Assembly (NCBI GenBank): GCA_020431825.1
Contig: JAGQHN010000004.1
Span: 32,112 to 93,386, forward strand
Length of the DNA stretch: 61,275 nt
Source: Trueperaceae bacterium
GTDB lineage: Bacteria; Deinococcota; Deinococci; Deinococcales; Trueperaceae
Direction of reading: 5' to 3'
Shown in pieces: positions 14,491-23,140 of this stretch; position 1 is the stretch's first letter; each line of letters opens with the position of its first letter. The translations under genes were made by a program, and so were the position numbers. A model generated the notes under the pieces. That model searched no databases and was not told the origin of the DNA. It saw nothing but the letters and a program-made list of their open reading frames with translations.

Positions 14491-16257
14491 ATGAAAGCTA
14501 TCATGGTCATGTTTGACTCGCTAAACCGCCATATGTTGCCGCCTTATGGTTGCGACTTTGTTCACGCGCCTAATTTTGAGCGGTTAGCAGAAAAGGCTAT
14601 TCAATTTAACCGAAGTTACGTGGGTTCTATGCCCTGTATGCCCGCTCGCCGCGAACTGCACACCGGGCGCTATAACTTTTTGCACCGTAGCTGGGGACCC
14701 CTCGAGCCCTTTGATGAGTCCATGCCTGAGCTCTTAAAAAAAGCAGGTGTTTATACACACTTAGTTACCGATCACCAGCATTATTTTGAAGATGGCGGCG
14801 GCACCTACCACACGCGCTATAACAGCTGGGAGTTTATGCGTGGTCAGGAAGGCGATACCTGGAAAGGGCAGGTTGAAAACCCCACCATTCCTGAGACAGC
14901 TAAAGCTCAAACAGGGATGCCAATGTGGCGTCAGGACTGGGTAAATCGGCAGCACTTGATCAGAGAAGAGGATATGCCTCAGGCCAAGACCTTTGCTGCC
15001 GGGCTCGAGTTCATCGACACCAATCATAGGGCGAATAACTGGTTTTTACAAATTGAAACCTTTGACCCTCATGAACCCTTCTTTACGCAGCAAAAATACA
15101 AAGACCTTTATCCTCACGACTATGTGGGCAAACACTTTGACTGGCCTGATTATTCCTTTGTGACGCAAAATCCCGAAGAAGTGCAGCACTGCCGCTACGA
15201 GTATGCCGCCCTTGTCAGCATGTGTGATCACTATCTGGGAACCGTCCTGGATAAAATGGACGCGCTAAATCTCTGGGATGACACTTTGCTCATTGTCAAT
15301 ACCGATCATGGTTTTTTACTGGGCGAAAAAGACTGGTGGGCCAAGATGGTTCAGCCCATGTATAACGAGGTCGCTCATACACCGCTTTTTATTTGGGATC
15401 CCCGTTGCAAGCTAGCTGGTGAGACACGAGAGGCACTGGTGCAAACGATTGATCTGGCACCAACCTTGCTCGAGTTCTTTGACGTACCCATTCCAGAAAC
15501 GATGGAAGGCGTGTCGCTAAGAGACAGCATTCAGCATGATGCACTAACCCGTGAGGCAGGCTTGTTTGGTCAGCACGGTTCGCATGTCAATGTCACGGAT
15601 GGGCGTTACGTTTATATGCGTGGCCCCACGCCCAAAAATGAACCGCTGTTTGACTACACCCTTATGCCGACACGCATGCGGCAACGCTTTACACCCGAAG
15701 AATTGCAGGGTATAGAGCTGGTAGCACCGTTTGCCTTTAGCAAGGATTGTTCCACCCTCAAAGCAGAAGCAAAAGCCATGATTAATCCCTATATCTACGG
15801 TACGCTTCTATTTGATCTTGAAGCTGATCCGCAGCAGGAAAATCCCTTACAGGATGAAGTCCTGGAGCGCAAAATGATTGGTCATTTGCTTGCTCTGATG
15901 AAGAAAAATGATGCCCCTGCCGAGCAATATGAACGCCTGGGTTTGCCTCTAAGTGGTGACGTTGATGCCAGTCATCTTCGCTGCTCTGAAAAAAGGGCTG
16001 CTGCTCCTGATCAGATAGGTCAAACGCCTGTCGTTTGGCAGGGCAAAGGTAAGAGCCTTTACTACGGGTTTTTAGGGGCGATGCCTGTAGGTGTGAAGCG
16101 TCAATTTGAGCTGGGCTTTGAACAGGCACTGAATACCAGCAAGAAACAAGAGCTTAATCAGGATGATGTTTTAGAATTGTTTCAGACGATTATCCCTAAA
16201 GAGAATTACGGCATGGTGAATTTTGTTTCGCACTTTGTTTTAGCCAAAGGACTTTGA
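14491..16257 (+). CDS. Sulfatase, second paralogue with a C-x-P-A-R site
   Basis: A 588-residue sulfatase-family hydrolase, only distantly like its divergent neighbour. The modification site is C49-M-P-A-R53, with Ala in place of the usual Ser. This still fits the broader C-x-(P/A)-x-R rule. Metal ligands are in MVMFDSLNRHMLPPYG (Asp9) and VNTDHGFLLGEKDWW. No signal peptide is seen. It is the first gene after the LacI operator, with TGAGGTGG before the ATG, and the ABC solute-binding gene follows after 69 nt. It probably removes sulfate from the sugar taken up by that transporter. Confidence 0.88.
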   Translation: MKAIMVMFDSLNRHMLPPYGCDFVHAPNFERLAEKAIQFNRSYVGSMPCMPARRELHTGRYNFLHRSWGPLEPFDESMPELLKKAGVYTHLVTDHQHYFEDGGGTYHTRYNSWEFMRGQEGDTWKGQVENPTIPETAKAQTGMPMWRQDWVNRQHLIREEDMPQAKTFAAGLEFIDTNHRANNWFLQIETFDPHEPFFTQQKYKDLYPHDYVGKHFDWPDYSFVTQNPEEVQHCRYEYAALVSMCDHYLGTVLDKMDALNLWDDTLLIVNTDHGFLLGEKDWWAKMVQPMYNEVAHTPLFIWDPRCKLAGETREALVQTIDLAPTLLEFFDVPIPETMEGVSLRDSIQHDALTREAGLFGQHGSHVNVTDGRYVYMRGPTPKNEPLFDYTLMPTRMRQRFTPEELQGIELVAPFAFSKDCSTLKAEAKAMINPYIYGTLLFDLEADPQQENPLQDEVLERKMIGHLLALMKKNDAPAEQYERLGLPLSGDVDASHLRCSEKRAAAPDQIGQTPVVWQGKGKSLYYGFLGAMPVGVKRQFELGFEQALNTSKKQELNQDDVLELFQTIIPKENYGMVNFVSHFVLAKGL

Positions 16258-16326
16258 AAAAGGAGGTTCATTTCCAGACGTTTTGTCTCATTACGTGCAA
16301 ACATTCAGGTTATCCAGGAGGACCCA

Positions 16327-17640
16327 ATGAAGAAAATTAATCGCCGACAGTTTTTAAAACGCACCGCTGTAGGTGCCTTAGGTTTTACCACGGTAGGCGT
16401 CATACGCTCGCCCTTCCAAACCCAGTTTTACTCGCTGGCTCAAGGGGAAGCCGTTGACCTTACCCTGATGATGGTGGACTATAGCGACCCGGTAAAAACA
16501 GCTCTGGAAGAAGTTATTATTCCTATGTTTGTTGAAGAAAACCCAGGGTCTACGGTGACGGTTAATTACAGTGACTGGGCTCGCTACAACGAAGAAATGA
16601 CCACGGCTTTTGCAGCCGGAGTGACTCCTGACGTTTTTCAAGGAGGTGCGGTGTGGTCACCACAGATGGCCAGGCGCGGCTGGGCTTATCCCTTAACCGA
16701 CCTTATTGCTGCAGATGCAGACTGGAACTGGGATGATTTCCCGCCGGGCATTCAATCAGATGTGACGGTGAATGGTGAAATTGTTGGGGTGCCTTATCGT
16801 CAGGATTTGCGTACGCTCTGGTACCGCAAGGATATGCTCGAGGCCGCAGGTTTTTCTGCACCGCCCACAAACTGGGACGAGTTTTTAGAAGTCGCCAAGG
16901 CAACCACGGTTAAAAATGGTGATCAGTTTGAAGTTGAGGGGTATCACTTATCGCATGTAAGTGATGGCTGGCAGCGTGACTGGCAGCCCTATCTTATCTG
17001 GCTCGAGCAGGCTGGTGGACAGTTTCTCAGTGATGACCTCACAAAATGTATGCTTGATCAGGAACCTGCCCTGAATGCCCTGCAGTTCCTTCATGATCTT
17101 ATTCATGTTCATAAGGTAACCTCTTACCCAGGACTCGAGCCTCAAGGGGATCTTCAGGTCATTGTAGCTGGAGACGCCGCTATGCAGTTTGGCAATGCCG
17201 ATTTTGAGCGCATTATTAACCTTTACGCGCCAGATCAGGCAGGGCTTGTTCTGCCAACTCTACCGCTCACAGGTGCAATTCAGGCAACCCATGCCTGGGT
17301 AAACAAGTTCTTTGTTTCCTCACAGTCGAAAAACCCGGAGCGTGCCTGGGATTTGCTTCGATTTTTAACCCGTGCTGATGTTCTGGAAATTTATAGTGCT
17401 GCCAATAACAACACGCCACCGCGTCAATCGCTCTTAGAAGCGCCCTATATGAGCGAGTTACACCGTCAGGTTCTGGCAGCTGCACCCTATGCCCAGACCT
17501 TCCCGCAACACCCCAATCTGATTGGCCTTTTTAGACCTGTAACCGAGGAGCTCGAGAAAGCCTTAACGGGAACCAAAGATCCTGAAAAAGCCTTGCAAGA
17601 CGCGACCAAACAAGTCAATTTGATCTTGGAAGACGGCTAA
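16327..17640 (+). CDS. ABC sugar transporter, solute-binding protein (Tat signal)
   Basis: A 437-residue extracytoplasmic binding protein of the family-1 sugar type (MalE/UgpB-like). The N terminus NRRQFLKRTAVGALG is a twin-arginine signal, so it may be folded before export. Typical segments are PDVFQGGAVWSPQMARRG, GVPYRQDLRTLWYRKDMLEA and the C-terminal EELEKALTGTKDPEKALQDA helix. GGAGG precedes the ATG. It precedes two permease genes and follows a sulfatase, so the ligand is likely a sulfated mono- or oligosaccharide. A strong hairpin directly after the gene should raise its level above that of the permeases. Confidence 0.9.
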   Translation: MKKINRRQFLKRTAVGALGFTTVGVIRSPFQTQFYSLAQGEAVDLTLMMVDYSDPVKTALEEVIIPMFVEENPGSTVTVNYSDWARYNEEMTTAFAAGVTPDVFQGGAVWSPQMARRGWAYPLTDLIAADADWNWDDFPPGIQSDVTVNGEIVGVPYRQDLRTLWYRKDMLEAAGFSAPPTNWDEFLEVAKATTVKNGDQFEVEGYHLSHVSDGWQRDWQPYLIWLEQAGGQFLSDDLTKCMLDQEPALNALQFLHDLIHVHKVTSYPGLEPQGDLQVIVAGDAAMQFGNADFERIINLYAPDQAGLVLPTLPLTGAIQATHAWVNKFFVSSQSKNPERAWDLLRFLTRADVLEIYSAANNNTPPRQSLLEAPYMSELHRQVLAAAPYAQTFPQHPNLIGLFRPVTEELEKALTGTKDPEKALQDATKQVNLILEDG

Positions 17641-17652
17641 TTCTGAAAACCC

Positions 17653-17690
17653 AAAGAGTGAATAGGAGAACCTATTCACTCTTTTATACC
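17653..17690 (+). terminator. Attenuator hairpin between binding protein and permeases
   Basis: AAAGAGTGAATAGG (17653-17666) and CCTATTCACTCTTT (17671-17684) make a perfect 14-bp stem with a 4-nt loop, followed by TATACCTCTTTT. It lies inside the ABC operon, 13 nt past the binding-protein stop. Partial termination or 3'-end protection here would explain unequal subunit amounts. Confidence 0.85.
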
Positions 17691-17713
17691 TCTTTTATAG
17701 CTGGAGCTTATCT

Positions 17714-18643
17714 ATGAACATAGTAACGCAAACCCCTGCTGTTAAACAGAAGAAAAGTCTTGGTCAGCGGCTGTATAAGTATTACAACAGCCAGGCTTTT
17801 GTCGCCTTGCTCTTTTTGATCATACCTGTAGGCTTGCTCATTATTTTAAAAATTTATCCTATTTTCTATAATCTGTATCTTAGTTTTACCCGCTATGAAC
17901 TCTTTGAACCACCACGTTTTGTGGGGCTTAGAAATTACAAGTGGGTATTTCAAAATGATGTGACGCGTCAGTCTATCTGGAATACGTTGCTTTTTACTAT
18001 AGAGGCCGTACCCCTTGGTACTGCACTTGCTCTGGTTGTTGCTAAGCTCCTTGATGAAAATTTCTATGGCAAGATCATGTACCGCACCCTCTACTATCTG
18101 CCGGTTATCAGTTCTATTGTGGTGTCCGCCATGATTTTTCGCTGGATATTTAACCCTCAGCAGGGGCTTTTAAACTATTTTTTAGGCTTTATCGGCATTC
18201 CGCCGCAAACCTGGTTAAGTGATCCGAACCTGGCTTTGCTCTCTCTGGTTATGGTGACCATCTGGGGCAGCATAGGGGGGAATATGATTATCTTTTTAGC
18301 AGGTCTACAGGATATTCCCAAGGAAGTGCTCGAGGCTGCCAAGGTAGACGGCGCCAATGCTTTTCAGCGCTTTATACAGATCACTATTCCTCTGCTAAGA
18401 CCCGTCATCCTCTTTGTAGTGGTTACCTTTACCATCAGCACTTTTAGAAACTTTGGTCTCATTTTCCTGCTTACTCAGGGGGGGCCACTCAACCGAACCA
18501 ATACTCTTGTCTGGGAAGTCTACATGAGCGTCTTTGCTAATTTGCGTCTGGGGCGTGGTGCTGCCTTATCTATGGTCATGCTGGTTATGGTGTTTATTCT
18601 GACGATTCTTAGTTTCCGGGTTATACGAGAAAGGCAAGGCTGA
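17714..18643 (+). CDS. ABC sugar transporter permease (MalF/UgpA-like)
   Basis: A 309-residue inner-membrane permease with about six transmembrane helices. The EAA loop that contacts the ATPase is EVLEAAKVDGANAFQRFIQI, followed by TIPLLRPVI. GGAG lies upstream of the ATG. The stop is 2 nt before the start of the second permease, so the two are translationally close. No ATP-binding subunit lies nearby. A shared MsmK-type ATPase encoded elsewhere is the usual solution for this family. Confidence 0.92.
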   Translation: MNIVTQTPAVKQKKSLGQRLYKYYNSQAFVALLFLIIPVGLLIILKIYPIFYNLYLSFTRYELFEPPRFVGLRNYKWVFQNDVTRQSIWNTLLFTIEAVPLGTALALVVAKLLDENFYGKIMYRTLYYLPVISSIVVSAMIFRWIFNPQQGLLNYFLGFIGIPPQTWLSDPNLALLSLVMVTIWGSIGGNMIIFLAGLQDIPKEVLEAAKVDGANAFQRFIQITIPLLRPVILFVVVTFTISTFRNFGLIFLLTQGGPLNRTNTLVWEVYMSVFANLRLGRGAALSMVMLVMVFILTILSFRVIRERQG

Positions 18644-18645
18644 GT

Positions 18646-19536
18646 ATGGCAGTTCAAGGTTCCAACGCTAATCCTGTTGTGCGCAACTTTCCTAAAATCT
18701 TGACTTATATCGTGCTTACGCTCGGGGCTTTTGTGATGGTTTTGCCTTTTATCTGGATGCTCCTTACGTCGGTAAAAATTGATAGTGAGATCTTTGGTGA
18801 CTCACTCAAATGGTTGCCCAGTCAATTTGATTTTCAGAATTATTCTAACGCTTTCACTCAAACGAATATGGGGCGGCTCTTTGCCAATACCGTTTTTGTA
18901 ACGGCAGTTTCGGTTTTTTCTCAGGTCATCTTAGGGTCAATGGCGGGCTACGCCTTTGCCCGGTTACATTTTAAAGGCAAAAATATCTTGTTCTTTTCGC
19001 TGCTGGCAACCATGATGGTACCCTTTGAGGTGCTAATCATCCCGGTTTTTTTATTTGTTCGTGCTTTTCCTTTAGCGGGTGGAAATAACCTTTTGGGGCA
19101 GGGTGGCACCGGGCTCTTTAATACCTATGCTGGTCTTATTTTCCCTAACCTTATTTCTGTCTTTAGCATCTTTCTTTTCAGACAATTTTATTTGCGCTTT
19201 CCCCATGAAATTGAAGAAGCAGCAATTGTCGATGGGTGCTCGAGGGCAGGCGTCTTCTGGCGGATTTTGCTACCGAACTCGAGGCCAGTTATGGCGACCA
19301 TGGCCCTCTTTGCTTTTTTATGGTCCTGGAATGACTTTTTGTGGCCCTTGGTCGTGGTTAAAAAAGATGCGCTTAAAACCTTACAATTGGGGCTTAGTCT
19401 TTTTAATCAAGAACAGGGTACCCAGTGGGCAGAACTTATGGCGGCCTCGACCATGGCGGTAGTTCCGGTTATTATTCTTTACCTCGTTTTACAGGGCTTT
19501 TTGACCAAGGGAGCCGTGACTAGCGGGATTGACTAA
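18646..19536 (+). CDS. ABC sugar transporter permease (MalG/UgpE-like)
   Basis: A 296-residue second permease with about six helices. The EAA motif reads EIEEAAIVDGCSRAGVFWRI followed by LLPNSRPVM. It pairs with the preceding permease to form the membrane channel. It ends the operon. A dispersed repeat element begins 8 nt past the stop. Confidence 0.92.
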   Translation: MAVQGSNANPVVRNFPKILTYIVLTLGAFVMVLPFIWMLLTSVKIDSEIFGDSLKWLPSQFDFQNYSNAFTQTNMGRLFANTVFVTAVSVFSQVILGSMAGYAFARLHFKGKNILFFSLLATMMVPFEVLIIPVFLFVRAFPLAGGNNLLGQGGTGLFNTYAGLIFPNLISVFSIFLFRQFYLRFPHEIEEAAIVDGCSRAGVFWRILLPNSRPVMATMALFAFLWSWNDFLWPLVVVKKDALKTLQLGLSLFNQEQGTQWAELMAASTMAVVPVIILYLVLQGFLTKGAVTSGID

Positions 19537-19543
19537 TAGTGCC

Positions 19544-19620
19544 GGTGTACCAGATTTCGTGTTTTCACGCGAAGGAGTACCGCCTCACTTTGCTGCTTTC
19601 TAAACACAAAAAATCGGACA
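19544..19620. repeat. MITE-like inverted-repeat element, copy 1
   Basis: The element starts GGTGTACCAGATTTCGTG and ends AAACACAAAAAATCGGACA. The two ends are imperfect inverted repeats. The same ends flank an 85-bp element at 39213-39297, with unrelated middles. Both copies lie 6-8 nt past a plus-strand stop codon. The ends resemble IS256/mutator-type transposon termini in style, so these may be solo remnants of a small non-autonomous element. Confidence 0.6.
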
Positions 19621-19796
19621 TATCTATTTGATAGGGTAATGCTCTAATCAGAGCATAGCAAGTTCTATTTGCATTTGCAGCGCAAGGACGGATGACTTCC
19701 TGGTTAAACTAAATGAAGTTTTGCTGAACGGTTTGACTTAAGGTCTCATAGCTTTTTTTACAAAGCAGTTTCATCTTTGAGAGTTAGACTGGTGCC
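19621..19796 (+). promoter_or_regulatory. Upstream region and -10 element of mreD
   Basis: ATGCTCT (19639-19645) and AGAGCAT (19650-19656) form a short hairpin that may end the ABC transcript. TAGACT (19785-19790) lies exactly 6 nt before the GTG start at 19797, so the mreD-mrdA mRNA is probably leaderless. Confidence 0.6.
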
Positions 19797-20285
19797 GTGC
19801 GTTTTACGCTGTTCTACCTGATTCTTCTCTGTCTGCAAGGCTTCTGGGATGCGCTTTTAGCCCCCTTGCCCGCGCCAGATTTTTTCCTTTTGGGTATGGT
19901 GGTACTGGTTTGGCGACTTAAGCCCTGGCAGTTAGTACTGTTGGCCTATGCTATGGGACTCATTCAGGACATTATGGGACATGGCATTTTGGGCATTCAT
20001 GCGTTTGGTCTTGGTGCAGCAGCCCTGGGTGCGATTTTGGTCTGGCTACAACTGGCCCAGTCCGGGCTTTTTGCCCGTACCTTTATTGTCCTGGGTGCAC
20101 TTTTTGCTAAGTGGGTGGCGATTATTCCCCTGCTTATCTGGCAAACCGGCGTGCTCGAGTCTTCCCTGGAAGCTCTAAGAATTGCTCCACTAGAAATTGT
20201 TTTTAGTTTGCTGGCAAGTTTCATTATTATCCCATGGGGCATTTCGCTGTTTCAACGGTCGCTTTTGCTAGGTAGAGAAACATGA
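19797..20285 (+). CDS. mreD: MreD-like rod-shape-determining membrane protein
   Basis: A 162-residue protein with about five hydrophobic helices, of MreD size and pattern (the DFFLLGMVVLVWRL and GLIQDIMGHGILGIHAFGL segments are typical). MreD belongs to the elongasome that guides side-wall peptidoglycan synthesis. The start is GTG with no Shine-Dalgarno sequence, but a -10 element lies 6 nt upstream. The stop overlaps the next start as ATGA, so it is coupled to the penicillin-binding protein gene. mreB and mreC are not in the window, which is unusual but not unique. Confidence 0.8.
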   Translation: MRFTLFYLILLCLQGFWDALLAPLPAPDFFLLGMVVLVWRLKPWQLVLLAYAMGLIQDIMGHGILGIHAFGLGAAALGAILVWLQLAQSGLFARTFIVLGALFAKWVAIIPLLIWQTGVLESSLEALRIAPLEIVFSLLASFIIIPWGISLFQRSLLLGRET

Positions 20286-22063
20286 TCAACCGCCTGCGCA
20301 TTTTGCTTGCCATTATTTTTTCGGTTTTGCTTATTTTTGCCCTGCGCCTTATGTATTTGCAGATTGTCATGGCTGCAGAGCTAAGTGTCATGAGTGAAGA
20401 AAACATTCGCACAGAAGAATACATACAACCTTTGCGTGGGCGCATTTTGGCGAGTGACGGCACGGTTCTGGCTGATAATCGGCTTGCCTGGGATCTGATG
20501 TACCGTGGTGGAGAGTTTGAGCACTGGAACAAGCTTAAGTTTTTGCTCAAGCTGACTGAATTACCCAGGGAACCTGACAGGTCTGACAGGGTAGAGCGTC
20601 AGCAAGGTTCGGTTGTTGCCTACAACATTCCTGATGAGTTGGTGCCTGCAATAGAAGAACTGGTTGCAGGTCAGCCTAATCTGTATTTACGTGACCGCAT
20701 TGAGCGGACTTACCCCACCAATCTGGCAGCGCAGACAGTAGGTTACACCGCAGAGGCGCAGGGGCGTTTTGCTGGCTACTCGCTGAATGATCTGGTCGGG
20801 ATCATGGGGCTCGAGGCCAGCTACCAGCAGGAGCTTTTTGGCTCTCCGGGGCGTAAAGATGTGCAGGTTGATAATAGGGGAGTCGTAATTAACTCGAGAA
20901 CCATCCGCCCGGCTAAGCCAGGCAAATCTCTGGTTTTAACAATTGATCCGCGCACCCAAAGACTGGCGGAAGATGCGCTGGCAGGTGCTTTACCCTATGT
21001 TAATGGTGAGCGGGCGAAGCGTAATCTTCCTGAAGAAACGACCGTTCGTGGTGCGATGATTGTCATGGATCCTCGTACCGGAGACATCCTGGCGATGGCC
21101 AGCTACCCGGGCTTTGATCAGAATATTTTTACCCACCGTCCGGGCAATCCAGAAGCCATAGATGTGCTCTTAACCGACAAGACCAATCTCCCTATGACCA
21201 ACCGCGCTGTTGAAGCCTATCCGCCAGCCTCGACTTTTAAACTTATCACCAGTTCAACCCTCTTAGAAGATCACTATATCTCGCCTGACACCCATTATTC
21301 CTGCTCCGCATCGCTTAATTTTGGCGGCATTCGCTGGGATAACTGGTCTTACCCGGCGTCCCGCGGTAATTATTCGGTGATTGATGCCATTGCAGATAGC
21401 TGCAATACCTTTTACTGGCGCGCTGTGCTGGATACCCCCGATGGTCGTCTGGCAGGCTGGTCGCCCTTTATTGATGACCTGTTTACCAGAGCAAAAATCT
21501 TTGGCTATGGCAATACCGTAGGGGTTGGCCTGAATGAAGAAAAACCCGGGCGCATACCGACCGAGAGCTGGGCCAATAGTGTCTATGAATATGGCTGGTT
21601 ACCGGGCTTTTCGCTTAATAGTGTTATCGGTCAGGGGGATGTCTTAGCAACGCCAATGCAGGTTGCTCAGCTTGTGGCTACCATTGCCATGGACGGCAAA
21701 CGTGCTCAGCCCCGGCTGGTTAAACAAATAGGTGATGAGGTGCTCGAGCCCCAGTTTACCCAGATAGAAGGCCAGTACTGGTCAGTTCTCAAGCTCGGTA
21801 TGCGTCATATGGTTACCGATTATGGCACCAATCTCATTTTAGGCCCTGCCTCTCGTTTCCCTATTGAAATCTCAGGTAAGACTGGGACAGCCGAAAATGC
21901 CAAAGGCCTGGGTTACGACCATGTCGGCTTTGCTGCCTTTGCACCCTCAGAAAACCCTGAAATTGTGCTTTACGTGTTTATTGAAAATGGTGACAGGAGT
22001 ACAGCAGTTGCAGTACCTACCGCACGTGATTTCTTAAAAGCCTATTTTGATGTGGAGTATTAA
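20282..22063 (+). CDS. mrdA: Penicillin-binding protein 2 (peptidoglycan transpeptidase)
   Basis: A 593-residue class B penicillin-binding protein that cross-links peptidoglycan during cell elongation. One N-terminal transmembrane helix (residues about 7-28) anchors it. A PBP dimerisation domain follows (QPLRGRILASDGTVLADN). The transpeptidase domain carries the active-site STFK (Ser near 317), SCN near 373 and KTGT near 532. Length and gene order after mreD fit PBP2 (MrdA) rather than the division protein FtsI. It is translated from an overlapping ATGA. Confidence 0.92.
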   Translation: MINRLRILLAIIFSVLLIFALRLMYLQIVMAAELSVMSEENIRTEEYIQPLRGRILASDGTVLADNRLAWDLMYRGGEFEHWNKLKFLLKLTELPREPDRSDRVERQQGSVVAYNIPDELVPAIEELVAGQPNLYLRDRIERTYPTNLAAQTVGYTAEAQGRFAGYSLNDLVGIMGLEASYQQELFGSPGRKDVQVDNRGVVINSRTIRPAKPGKSLVLTIDPRTQRLAEDALAGALPYVNGERAKRNLPEETTVRGAMIVMDPRTGDILAMASYPGFDQNIFTHRPGNPEAIDVLLTDKTNLPMTNRAVEAYPPASTFKLITSSTLLEDHYISPDTHYSCSASLNFGGIRWDNWSYPASRGNYSVIDAIADSCNTFYWRAVLDTPDGRLAGWSPFIDDLFTRAKIFGYGNTVGVGLNEEKPGRIPTESWANSVYEYGWLPGFSLNSVIGQGDVLATPMQVAQLVATIAMDGKRAQPRLVKQIGDEVLEPQFTQIEGQYWSVLKLGMRHMVTDYGTNLILGPASRFPIEISGKTGTAENAKGLGYDHVGFAAFAPSENPEIVLYVFIENGDRSTAVAVPTARDFLKAYFDVEY

Positions 22064-22343
22064 TGCAAAATATTTGAATGATGTCATCGTCGGGGTTGTT
22101 ATAGGGTACGCTCTCACGAGCCGTTTTAATGTTTTTATGACTTTCAATCAGTACTTTGATATTCGTTCTTTTTAGGAGAAAAGTAGTGCCAAGCCCTGAG
22201 TTATTTTCATGCGTCATTCCGGCCAAGTCTGGAGTCCATAGCTATACGGTAAAACCAATGTCGCTGAGTAGATGCTACTTTTTTCTGCCAAGTCACGAGC
22301 GCCAGCTTTCACTGATAGGATGAGCAAAGTTTAAATTTCCAAG

Positions 22344-22727
22344 CTATAGCCAGAAGGCATCAGGAAGTAGATCGCTGACTTTGTAGTGCTTTATAGTGCC
22401 TAGGTGATTGACCAGATAGACACTGGCTTCAGGACTAAACTCGTAAAGAATCTGGCGGCAGGCACCGCAAGGAGTTGCAGGGTCTTCGGCTTCGGTGTAA
22501 ATTACAATTTCGCTGAATTTACGTTCACCCTTACTAGCCATTGCCTGTATAGCTGATTGTTCACCGCAGCGAGTAAGGCCAAACGAGGCATTTTCAATAT
22601 TGGCACCCGAATAGGTCTGTCCGCTATCTGTTTTGAGAGCTGCCCCTACCTTGAATTTTGAGTAAGGTGCATAGGCATGTCCCCAGGCTACTTTAGCCAG
22701 CTCGAGTAAGTTCTCATCGGGTTTCAT
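22344..22727 (-). CDS. cdd: Cytidine deaminase
   Basis: A 127-residue cytidine/deoxycytidine deaminase that makes uridine in pyrimidine salvage. The zinc site is complete: C54-G-E56 (GLTRCGEQSAI) and PCGACRQ with Cys87 and Cys90. The N terminus AYAPYSKFKVGAAL is the family signature. This is the homotetrameric short form. It overlaps the upstream dgkA by 4 nt and is the last gene of the minus-strand operon. The 280 bp between it and mrdA (22064-22343) show no convincing gene. Confidence 0.95.
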   Translation of the reverse strand: MKPDENLLELAKVAWGHAYAPYSKFKVGAALKTDSGQTYSGANIENASFGLTRCGEQSAIQAMASKGERKFSEIVIYTEAEDPATPCGACRQILYEFSPEASVYLVNHLGTIKHYKVSDLLPDAFWL

Positions 22728-23140
22728 AAGAGTCCTAATTTGGTGAGCAGGGCAGGTCCCAGAGCAAAGAGGCCCACCAGAACCGCCAGAAAAGAAGTTA
22801 GCAGGACCGCACCTGCGGCGGCGTCTTTTGCTAGTTTAGCCAGCGGGTGAAAATCAGGAGAGATGAGGTCAATGGTTGCCTCGAGTGCGCTGTTAAGTAA
22901 CTCGAGTGCCAGCACCAGGGCCGTCATAACCAGAATGGCAACAGGAGAGACCTTTAGCCATAGGGACAAGAGAAAGGCCAAAACGGCAATTGTTAATTCA
23001 ATGCGAAAATTGGGTTCGTTGCGCCAGGCATACTTAATGCCAGCAAAGGCATAAGCAAAAGCCTTTGCCAAACGGTGACCATTTAAAGGTCGCCAGCTAG
23101 CCTGAGAACGTGCTTCTGTGCTTCGTGGAAAGGGTGCCAC
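22724..23140 (-). CDS. dgkA: Diacylglycerol/undecaprenol kinase (DgkA)
   Basis: A small (138-residue or shorter) membrane kinase with three transmembrane helices. It phosphorylates undecaprenol or diacylglycerol to recycle lipid carrier. The family signature ALELLNSALEATID is followed by LAKLAKDAAAGAVLL. The first ATG makes a 58-nt overlap with ybeY. A TTG closer to KAFAYAFAGIKYAW would give a more usual length, so the start is uncertain. It overlaps cdd by 4 nt. Confidence 0.88.
   Translation of the reverse strand: MAPFPRSTEARSQASWRPLNGHRLAKAFAYAFAGIKYAWRNEPNFRIELTIAVLAFLLSLWLKVSPVAILVMTALVLALELLNSALEATIDLISPDFHPLAKLAKDAAAGAVLLTSFLAVLVGLFALGPALLTKLGLL

Noticed and set aside
22186..22323. 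GTG-started 45-codon frame with AGGAG upstream, after mrdA
   Set aside because: The ribosome-binding site is good, but the composition looks random and no pattern is seen. It is probably chance.
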